Assembly (NCBI RefSeq): GCF_026162645.1
Contig: NZ_JAOTBE010000001.1
Location: 1 to 64,000, forward strand
Source: Paracoccus rhizosphaerae
GTDB lineage: Bacteria; Pseudomonadota; Alphaproteobacteria; Rhodobacterales; Rhodobacteraceae
DNA length: 64,000 nt
Direction: 5' to 3'
A model generated the notes under the pieces. That model worked only from the letters and a program-made list of their open reading frames with translations. It did not search any database and was not told where the DNA came from. A program made the position numbers and the translations under genes. Positions 57,894 to 64,000 of this stretch are shown here, piece by piece. Position 1 is the first letter of the stretch. Each line of letters opens with the position of its first letter.

Positions 57894-58796
57894 CTATTCC
57901 GGCACAAGGTCCGGATAAAGCGCAGCAAAGCGGCACAATTGGCGGCGATAGCGCCAGGTTGCCCGACCCTTGCTCGACCAGATGTCGCGACGGGGATCGC
58001 GCCAGGGTTTGCGCGGGCCGTGATAATGCAGAATGCGGGCCGGGCCGGGCGCCGCCCCGGTCATGGGCAGGCCCAGCTTGCGCAAATAGGCGCGATGGCG
58101 CGACAGCCGCCCCCAAGACAGGTTCCAGCCGATGTCCAACTGCGTCACCCTGCCCGCCAGCACCTGGTTCAGGTGATCCTGATCGCCTTGGACATGGGCC
58201 GAGGCGGCCGCGACGTCCTCGATGCGCGCAAGCAGGGCGGGGTCGCGGCGGATGGCATCACAATCGAGCAGCATTACTCCAGCGTTGAAATAGTCGGATT
58301 GAGGCTGTTCGCCCAGCAGGTGCTGGATCTGGGGGAGGCGCGTGCCGCGGTCGGCGGGGGCGGCGCCGGGATCGGCCAGCCAGTGGCAGACGCCGAAATC
58401 CCGCACGATGCCCGCCGCTGCGTCCTGCAGGTCGACGTTGAAGACCGGCGCCACGTCGCCTGTGACCAGCGTATCCCCGTCAATGTAGAGCACCCGCCCC
58501 GACACGTTGCGGGGCAGGAGCAGCCGGCCCATGGTCGCGGCCGAGATATGCGTCGCCGCGCTGCGGGTCTGCCTCAGATGGGCCGCGTTCAGGGCGCGCG
58601 TGTGCAGGGTCAGGTCTGGGTGCCCGGCGACCACGCGGTCCACCGCGTCCCAATCCTGCGACCCGAGCCCGTCGCCCCAGACATGCAATTCGGCCGGGGC
58701 GCCCAGATGGGTCAGCAGGCTCCACAGCGAGACGAGCGTCGGGCGCAGGAAACCGCGGTCGGTGACATAGGCGATCTTGACGGGGTGGGGCGACAT
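57894..58796 (-). CDS. glycosyltransferase family 8-like protein
   Basis: 300 residues from the ATG at 58796 (after GAGGATC). GT8 pattern: IAYVTDRGFLRPTLVSLWSLL at the start, the metal-binding D-x-D in VLYIDGDTLVTGDV (Asp106, Asp108), SDYFNAGVMLLDCDAIR and the C-terminal HYHGPRKPW. Enzymes like LgtC use UDP-galactose or glucose to extend lipooligosaccharide. It is divergent from the next glycosyltransferase gene. No signal sequence, so it acts in the cytoplasm or at the inner membrane. Confidence 0.88.
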   Translation of the reverse strand: MSPHPVKIAYVTDRGFLRPTLVSLWSLLTHLGAPAELHVWGDGLGSQDWDAVDRVVAGHPDLTLHTRALNAAHLRQTRSAATHISAATMGRLLLPRNVSGRVLYIDGDTLVTGDVAPVFNVDLQDAAAGIVRDFGVCHWLADPGAAPADRGTRLPQIQHLLGEQPQSDYFNAGVMLLDCDAIRRDPALLARIEDVAAASAHVQGDQDHLNQVLAGRVTQLDIGWNLSWGRLSRHRAYLRKLGLPMTGAAPGPARILHYHGPRKPWRDPRRDIWSSKGRATWRYRRQLCRFAALYPDLVPE

Positions 58797-58923
58797 CTGA
58801 TCCTCGGTGGAGGGGGGCCGGGTGTGGGTGTCCGGCCGTTGGGTTGCGATAGGCGGGGTGTGCGATTGACCGCCCCGCCGGGTTGCGGCGACAATGGCGC
58901 AGATCAGGGTGGGGCGAAAGGTC

Positions 58924-59706
58924 ATGCCGAAGATGGAGCATGTGGACTTCCTTGGTGCCGCGGAGGTCCTGCCGGTCCCGCTGCGCCGGGTCGTGACGGG
59001 GATGCTGCGCCGACGCCTTGGGGCGCAGTTGACGCTGGATCCGCAGGAGTTCGCAGGGCGGCGCGTCCTGATCCTGGGCCCGGCGCGCACGGTCGATGAA
59101 GACCTTGCCGCGTTGCGTCCCGAGCGGTTTGACCTGATCGTGCGGATGAACAACGGGCTGGACACGCCGATCGCCGCCCTGGGGCCCGACCCGCTGCGCT
59201 GCGATCTGCTGTTCCATTCGCTGACCACCGAGGCCCGGCCGGTCACGCCAGACAAGCTGACGCGCGCAGGGATCGATATTCTGGTGCATCGCACGCCCGT
59301 CCGGGGGGCGTTCCTTCAGACCGTCCTGGCCAGCCGACGTCTGGCCGGCATCGCGCGCGTGCGCTGCCTGCCGATGGCACGGCATCAGTCGCTGGCAAAC
59401 CAGCTTGACGGGTTCAGCCCGACAACCGGGCTGCTGGCCGTCAGCTTCTTTCTTGATGCGCCGGTGGCCGAGGTCGCGGTGGCCGGCTTCACCTTCTTTC
59501 AGACCGCCTACTGCCGGGGCTATGATCCGGCGGTGACTGATGACGCCGCCGCGCAGCGGCGTATCGCTGCTGCCGCCCATCACGACCCCGTTGCCGAGGC
59601 ACGATTGCTGGGCCGGTTGCTGACGCAGGCCCGCGACCGCGGCCTGACGGTCACCCTGGGGCCGGCCGTTCAGGCCGCGCTTGAGGGTGCGGGGCAACTG
59701 CGCTAG
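58924..59706 (+). CDS. putative GT29-like (sialyltransferase-type) glycosyltransferase
   Basis: 260 residues from the ATG at 58924 (58894 and 58933 are alternative starts). RVLILGPARTVDEDL...FDLIVRMNNG (about 47-78) resembles the large sialylmotif, and SPTTGLLAVSFFLDA...VAVAGFTFF (about 165-192) the small sialylmotif of GT29 enzymes. Later a YDP and basic stretches follow. No acidic capsule or CMP-sialate genes are near, so the donor may be another CMP sugar. The call rests on motif likeness and needs a structural search. Confidence 0.6.
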   Translation: MPKMEHVDFLGAAEVLPVPLRRVVTGMLRRRLGAQLTLDPQEFAGRRVLILGPARTVDEDLAALRPERFDLIVRMNNGLDTPIAALGPDPLRCDLLFHSLTTEARPVTPDKLTRAGIDILVHRTPVRGAFLQTVLASRRLAGIARVRCLPMARHQSLANQLDGFSPTTGLLAVSFFLDAPVAEVAVAGFTFFQTAYCRGYDPAVTDDAAAQRRIAAAAHHDPVAEARLLGRLLTQARDRGLTVTLGPAVQAALEGAGQLR

Positions 59707-59735
59707 TCCCGTCCGACGCGACCCGAGGAGAGTTC

Positions 59736-60536
59736 ATGCAGAACGGCGGCGATCCGGTCCTGATCCTGACGATGAAATGGGGCACGCTCTACAGCAGCGC
59801 CGATGTCAACCGGCTGGCGGCGCAGGTGCGGCGGAATCTGGCGCGGCCGCATCGGTTCATCTGCTTCACCGACGACGCGGACGGGCTGGACACGGGGGTC
59901 GAGGCGCTGCCGCTGCCTGAACTGGGGCTTCCGCCGGGGCATGGCGACACACGCTGGCGCAAGCTGGCGTTGTTCCGGCGCGACCTGGGCGCCCCCCAGG
60001 CGCCGCTGTCGGGGACCGCGCTGTTTCTGGACCTGGATCTGGTGGTGGTGGACGACCTGTCGCCGTTCTTCGATCTGCCGGGCGAATTCTTCATCATCCG
60101 CGACGACGACCTGTTCCGTGCCAAGCCCCTGCGCCGCGTGAACCCGGCGCGTGACCGCTTTCTGCACAGCGTCGGCAATTCCAGTGTGTTCCGGTATCGC
60201 GTCGGCGCGCATGGCTATGTCCTGGACGCCTATCTGGCCGATCCCGCCGCCGCGACCGCGAGCTATGAGATCAGCCAGCAGTTCCAGTCGGCGCAACTGG
60301 CAGCCCACGGGCACCTGAACTATTGGCCGCGTGGGTGGTGCGTCAGTTTCAAGAACGACTGCGTGCCACGGCACCTGCGATCCTACCTGCGTGACCCGTC
60401 CTTGCCGGAGGGGGCGAAAATCGTGCTCTTTGCCGGGGCGCCCAAGATGGAGGACGTGTTCGCCGGGCGCGGGCACAAGTGGTATCGCCGCATCGGTGAC
60501 ATCGGCTGGCTGCGCCAGGCGTGGGAACGCCTGTGA
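59736..60536 (+). CDS. glycosyltransferase, GT-A fold
   Basis: 266 residues. The N-terminus VLILTMKWGTLYSSADVNRLA, then HRFICFTDDADGL, and the D-x-D in FLDLDLVVVDDLSPF mark a GT-A enzyme. FFIIRDDDLF and a mid-protein GNSSVFRYRVGA are typical of a family of bacterial sugar transferases whose substrates I do not know. GAGGAG precedes the ATG. It overlaps the next glycosyltransferase gene by GTGA, so the two are coupled. Confidence 0.82.
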   Translation: MQNGGDPVLILTMKWGTLYSSADVNRLAAQVRRNLARPHRFICFTDDADGLDTGVEALPLPELGLPPGHGDTRWRKLALFRRDLGAPQAPLSGTALFLDLDLVVVDDLSPFFDLPGEFFIIRDDDLFRAKPLRRVNPARDRFLHSVGNSSVFRYRVGAHGYVLDAYLADPAAATASYEISQQFQSAQLAAHGHLNYWPRGWCVSFKNDCVPRHLRSYLRDPSLPEGAKIVLFAGAPKMEDVFAGRGHKWYRRIGDIGWLRQAWERL

Positions 60537-61366
60537 TCGGTGCGGCACTTCGGCGATTCAAGCAGCGGCGCCGGACTGCGCGGGCGCTGGCCGAGATCGC
60601 CCGCCGTCCCGAGGGACCCGGCCAGCCGCACGGCCTGCCGTCCGAACTGATCGTCTCGTTGACCAGCTATCCGCCACGCTTCGCGACGCTGGCGCCGTCC
60701 TTGCGGTCGCTGATGCGTCAGACCGTCCAGCCCGACCGGGTGATCCTGTGGCTGACCGAGGGCGACGAGGCCGACCTGCCGCCAGAGGTGTGTAGCCTGC
60801 CGGGTTTGCAGGTCGAGACCTGCCAAAACTGGCGGTCATACACAAAAATCGTGCCGTCGCTGCTGAACCACCCCCACGCCCATCTGGTGACGGCGGATGA
60901 CGACGTTCATTACACTGCCGACTGGCTGGAGCAGCTTGTCTCGGCCGTGCATCAGGGCGCCAGGGTCGCAGCGCTGCGCGCGCATCGGGTGGAACTGGCC
61001 GCGTCTGGCGGTCCCGCACCTTATGAGGCATGGCGCCACAACCTCCGCGCGCCCGAGCAGGGGCCGCTGGTCTTTCCGACAGGCGTCTCGGGCGTGATCT
61101 ACGCACCGGACGTGTTCCACCCCGACGTCACCCGGCCCGACCTTTTCGAGACACTTGCGCCGGGGGCCGATGACATCTGGCTCTACTGGATGCACCGCCT
61201 GGCGGGGTCGCAGCCTCGCAAGATTGGCGGCCGCGCCCGCATCCTGGAATGGGAGGGCAGCCAGGCGGTGAACCTGCGCGCAGGAAACCGGCAGGGGAAC
61301 GGCAACGACCGGGCCGTTGCCGCGCTGCTGGACCGCTATGGCTGGCCCGGCGAGGGCCGTGCCTAA
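60533..61366 (+). CDS. glycosyltransferase family 2-like protein
   Basis: 277 residues from the GTG at 60533 (60521 is an alternative). A cytosolic N-terminus leads to VSLTSYPPRFATLAPSLRSLMRQT, VTADDDVHYTADWLEQLV (the D-D-D metal site), GAADDIWLYWM-like C-terminal acid cluster (reads APGADDIWLYW) and a final ILEWEGSQAVNL. This pattern resembles small bacterial GT-A transferases. It ends overlapping the convergent peroxiredoxin gene by 4 bp. Confidence 0.8.
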   Translation: MIGAALRRFKQRRRTARALAEIARRPEGPGQPHGLPSELIVSLTSYPPRFATLAPSLRSLMRQTVQPDRVILWLTEGDEADLPPEVCSLPGLQVETCQNWRSYTKIVPSLLNHPHAHLVTADDDVHYTADWLEQLVSAVHQGARVAALRAHRVELAASGGPAPYEAWRHNLRAPEQGPLVFPTGVSGVIYAPDVFHPDVTRPDLFETLAPGADDIWLYWMHRLAGSQPRKIGGRARILEWEGSQAVNLRAGNRQGNGNDRAVAALLDRYGWPGEGRA

Positions 61367-62019
61367 GCGGGGTCCTTGGCGTAGCGCAGGTAGGGCAGCT
61401 TGATGTCCAGGGGGCCGTATTTCGCCTCTGCCGCCTGATTGTCCAGCGACAGCGCCACGATGACGTCCTGTCCCGGCACCCAGTTGGCCGGCGTCGCCAG
61501 CGGCACGCCATCGGTCTTGCGCACCGCATCCAGCGCCCGCAGGATCTCGGCGAAGTTGCGGCCGACGGACATGGGGTAGGTCATCGTCAGGCGGACCTTC
61601 TTGTCCGGCCCGATGATGAAGACGGTGCGGACCGTTGCCGAATGGGCTGGGGTGCGGCCCTCGGACGGCAGGTAGTAGTCGGCCGGCAGCATGTCATAGG
61701 CCTTCGCCACCGTCAGGTCGCTGTCGTCGATGATGGCGAAATTGGCCGGGGCCCCCGCGACCTGCGCGATGTCGTTCTTCCATTTCCGGTGATCGTCCAC
61801 GCTGTCCACCGAGACCCCCAGGATCTTGGTGTTCCGCTTCTCGAACTCCGGGGCAAGCTGGGCAACGGCGCCGAACTCGGTCGTGCAGACCGGGGTGAAA
61901 TCGCGCGGATGGCTGAAGACGATGGCATAGCTGTCGCCAAGCCAGTCGTGGAACCGGATCTCGCCCTCGGTCGAATTGGCGGTGAAGTCCGGGGCGATGT
62001 CATTGATGCGCAGGGACAT
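61363..62019 (-). CDS. 1-Cys peroxiredoxin (Prx6 type)
   Basis: 218 residues with the peroxidatic motif DFTPVCTTEFGA (Cys in PVCTTE) and the extended C-terminal domain of Prx6 (VFIIGPDKKVRLTMTYPMSVGRNFAEILRALD, then NWVPGQDVIV). There is no resolving Cys in the usual place. Reduces hydrogen peroxide and organic hydroperoxides. It is convergent with the glycosyltransferases. Confidence 0.93.
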   Translation of the reverse strand: MSLRINDIAPDFTANSTEGEIRFHDWLGDSYAIVFSHPRDFTPVCTTEFGAVAQLAPEFEKRNTKILGVSVDSVDDHRKWKNDIAQVAGAPANFAIIDDSDLTVAKAYDMLPADYYLPSEGRTPAHSATVRTVFIIGPDKKVRLTMTYPMSVGRNFAEILRALDAVRKTDGVPLATPANWVPGQDVIVALSLDNQAAEAKYGPLDIKLPYLRYAKDPA

Positions 62020-62166
62020 GGGCTGACCTTTCCGTTTGATTCAGTCGGGCTCAACATAGGTCGGGCGGCGCGGATTGCCAGCAGTCAGAACGCGCATGCT
62101 GCTGCGGGCTTGCGGTGGGCCTGCGGCAGTGACAGGCTTTGCCCGGCAGATGCACAGGAGGACAGG

Positions 62167-63618
62167 ATGGCCGATTTGCTGGACAAGCGCGAATTCTACA
62201 TCGACGGGGCTTGGGTGGCGCCCTCCGCGGCCCGCGATCTCGAGGTGATCGACCCCTCGACCGAGGAGCCGGTGGCGGTGATCTCGCTGGGGCAGCAGTC
62301 CGACACCGACCGCGCGGTCGCGGCGGCCAAGCGGGCCTTCCCGGCCTGGGCTGCGACGCCCCCGGCCGAACGGCTGGCGGTGGTCGAGCGGATCCTGAAG
62401 GTCTATGAGGCCCGCGCCGCTGACATGGGCTGGGCGATCAGCCACGAGATGGGCGCCCCCCAGGACATGGCGGTCGAGGATCAGGCCGGCAGCGGCAGCT
62501 ATCATATCCGCAACTTCATCACGGCGTTCAGGAACTTCAAGTTCATCCGCCCGCTTGGCGATCACGCACCGACCAGCATGGTCGCGTGGGAACCGATCGG
62601 AGTCGTGGGGCTGATCACGCCCTGGAACTGGCCGATGAACCAGGTGACGCTGAAGGTGATCCCCGCGATCCTGGCGGGCAACACCTGCGTGCTGAAGCCG
62701 TCCGAGATCGCGCCGCTGTCGTCGATGCTGTTCGCCGAGATCCTGCACGAGGCAGGCGTGCACGCCGGCGTCTTCAACCTGGTCAACGGCGACGGGCAGG
62801 GCGTGGGCACGCAGCTGTCGGTCCATCCCGATGTGCAGATGATCAGCTTCACAGGCTCGACCCGCGCCGGCATCGCGATCAGCAAGGCGGCCGCCGACAG
62901 CCTGAAGAAGGTCGCGCTGGAACTGGGCGGCAAGGGCGCGAACCTGGTCTTTGCCGACGCGGACGAAAAGGCGGTCGCGCGGGGGGCGCGGCACTGCTTC
63001 TACAACAGCGGTCAGTCCTGCAACGCCCCGACCCGTATGCTGGTCGAGCGGTCCGCCTATGACGCCGCCGTCGAGGCCGCCGCCCGGGTCGCCAAGGAAA
63101 CAGCCGTCGCCAGCGCCCACCAGCCGGGCGGGCATATCGGTCCCGTTGTCAGCAAGCAGCAATGGGACAAGATCCAGGACCTGATCCAGGCCGGCATCGA
63201 CGAGGGTGCACGCCTCGTCGCCGGGGGTCCCGGCCTGCCCGAGGGCGTGAACCGCGGATATTTCGTGCGCCCGACGGTCTTTGCGGATGTCACCAACGAC
63301 ATGACCATTGCCCAGCAAGAGATCTTCGGCCCTGTCCTCTCGATCATTCCCTTCGACGAGGAGGACGAGGCTGTCCGCATCGCGAACGACACGCCCTATG
63401 GCTTGACCAACTATGTCCAATCGCAGGACGGCGCCCGACGCAACCGCGTGGCGCGGCAGCTGAGGTCGGGGATGGTCGAGATGAACGGCGTCTCGCGCGG
63501 GGCGGGTTCGGCCTTTGGCGGTGTCGGCATGTCGGGACGTGCGCGCGAGGGTGGCGTCATGGGTCTGGAGGAGTTTATGGACAGCAAGGCCATTAGCGGA
63601 TGGAACTGCGATGCGTGA
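62167..63618 (+). CDS. aldehyde dehydrogenase family protein
   Basis: NAD(P)-dependent ALDH of 483 residues: FYIDGAWVAPS, LITPWNWPMNQ, VLKPSEIAPLSS, the glycine motif ISFTGSTRAGI, VALELGGKGANLVF (catalytic Glu) and YNSGQSCNAPTRML with the nucleophilic Cys. GGCCVM-like end reads AFGGVGMSGRAREGGVMGLEEF. The ATG at 62167 follows GGAGGACAGG. The gene stands alone, so the aldehyde is unknown. Confidence 0.93.
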   Translation: MADLLDKREFYIDGAWVAPSAARDLEVIDPSTEEPVAVISLGQQSDTDRAVAAAKRAFPAWAATPPAERLAVVERILKVYEARAADMGWAISHEMGAPQDMAVEDQAGSGSYHIRNFITAFRNFKFIRPLGDHAPTSMVAWEPIGVVGLITPWNWPMNQVTLKVIPAILAGNTCVLKPSEIAPLSSMLFAEILHEAGVHAGVFNLVNGDGQGVGTQLSVHPDVQMISFTGSTRAGIAISKAAADSLKKVALELGGKGANLVFADADEKAVARGARHCFYNSGQSCNAPTRMLVERSAYDAAVEAAARVAKETAVASAHQPGGHIGPVVSKQQWDKIQDLIQAGIDEGARLVAGGPGLPEGVNRGYFVRPTVFADVTNDMTIAQQEIFGPVLSIIPFDEEDEAVRIANDTPYGLTNYVQSQDGARRNRVARQLRSGMVEMNGVSRGAGSAFGGVGMSGRAREGGVMGLEEFMDSKAISGWNCDA

Positions 63619-63752
63619 CCGGCTGCCCGGTTTGGGCAGTCGAACGCAGGGGGACTTCACGTCCCCGCTGGCCCCCTGTGGGATAATTGGCGACCGAAGC
63701 AAGGCCAGCGCGATGCGACGCCTGAAACGTCCGGCGACGACGCGGAGCCCAG

Positions 63753-63808
63753 GCGTGGCGCCCGCCACGCGCGAAAGCCGGTCCCCTCGATGGGGACCGG
63801 CTTTCGCG
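63753..63808. repeat. tandem strong hairpins between the ALDH and response-regulator genes
   Basis: The first hairpin has an 8-bp stem (GCGTGGCG/CGCCACGC) at about 63753-63770. The second has a perfect 17-bp stem (63770-63786 with 63792-63808) and a 5-nt loop. No T-run follows, so this is not a simple Rho-independent terminator. It lies between two convergent genes. Confidence 0.6.
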
Positions 63809-63859
63809 GCCGTCGCCGGTAGGGCAAGGTGACGCGACGGCTCGACCCGTCTGCCGGGG

Positions 63860-64000
63860 TCAGGTGATCTCGGGCAGGAAGATATAACCCGCGCCGTAGA
63901 TCGTCTTTATCAGGCGGGGGTTTTTCGGATCCTCGCCCAGCTTCGTGCGCAGTCGAGAGATCCTGACATCCATGGCGCGGTCGAAGCTTTCGCCAGCCGC
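63860..64000 (-). CDS. OmpR-type response regulator, C-terminal part (runs off window)
   Basis: The minus strand encodes 46 residues: FDRAMDVRISRLRTKLGEDPKNPRLIKTIYGAGYIFLPEIT (read in parts). This is the recognition helix and wing of an OmpR/PhoB DNA-binding domain. The receiver domain and partner kinase are outside the window. Confidence 0.9.
   Translation of the reverse strand, partial: AAGESFDRAMDVRISRLRTKLGEDPKNPRLIKTIYGAGYIFLPEIT

Overview
The window is high-GC DNA whose gene content and order fit an alphaproteobacterium of the Rhodobacterales; the closest match I can offer is a flagellated, Paracoccus-like species. The case rests on the fliP-fliN-fliH-fliF / fliL-motE-motA-flhA-fliR-flhB flagellar block, the dapF-mtaB pair, the bioBFDA operon, a CtrA-type TTAA-N7-TTAA box in the flagellar promoter region, and transposase families common in that group. 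This is inference from protein resemblance; no database was searched.

Layout. 1-3.2 kb is a mobile-element graveyard: the start of an IS3-type orfA, a decayed IS256-type transposase, and Tn7/Tn5053-style transposon ends around a truncated tniQ-like gene that stops beside a tRNA-Lys gene. 3.3-9.5 kb holds housekeeping genes (dapF, mtaB, a histone-deacetylase-family hydrolase, xseB, ispA, dxs). 9.5-19.5 kb is a flagellar locus transcribed in both directions from fliF/fliL: export gate, MS ring and stator genes plus three small lineage-type proteins. fliG, fliM, fliQ and fliI are not here, so other flagellar clusters must exist. 19.6-23.7 kb is bioBFDA. 23.7-27.4 kb holds an EEP-family hydrolase, leuD and leuC, with an oppositely oriented membrane-protein gene between leuD and leuC. 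27.7-33.3 kb is rsfS-rlmH, then gpmI, an EnvC-like factor, a ctpA-type protease and rppH.

Two 1053-bp copies of one decayed IS630 element lie in inverted orientation at 33.4-34.5 and 51.1-52.1 kb. The 17 kb between them carries a membrane protein, pyrF, clpB (with a sigma-32-like promoter), an omptin, a nitronate monooxygenase, msrB-msrA, a two-adaptor RND efflux operon, an alpha/beta hydrolase, a lytic transglycosylase and bluB. Beyond the second copy come a NUDIX gene, an N-formylglutamate amidohydrolase, tRNA-Val, rpmJ, an RTX-repeat protein with a perfect CtrA box upstream, rpsO and pnp. A four-gene glycosyltransferase group (GT8-like, sialyltransferase-like and two others), a 1-Cys peroxiredoxin, an aldehyde dehydrogenase and the C-terminal end of an OmpR-type response regulator close the window.

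Most of the window is ordinary core chromosome with tight ATGA/TGATG overlaps, pointing to translationally coupled operons. The unusual signals are the palindromic insertions in the IS256 relic, the tRNA-adjacent Tn7-like remnant, the dead-but-mobilised IS630 pair that supplies stop codons to neighbouring genes, the leuC/leuD split, and the glycosyltransferase group with a GT29-like member. I found no convincing wholly new multi-gene system.
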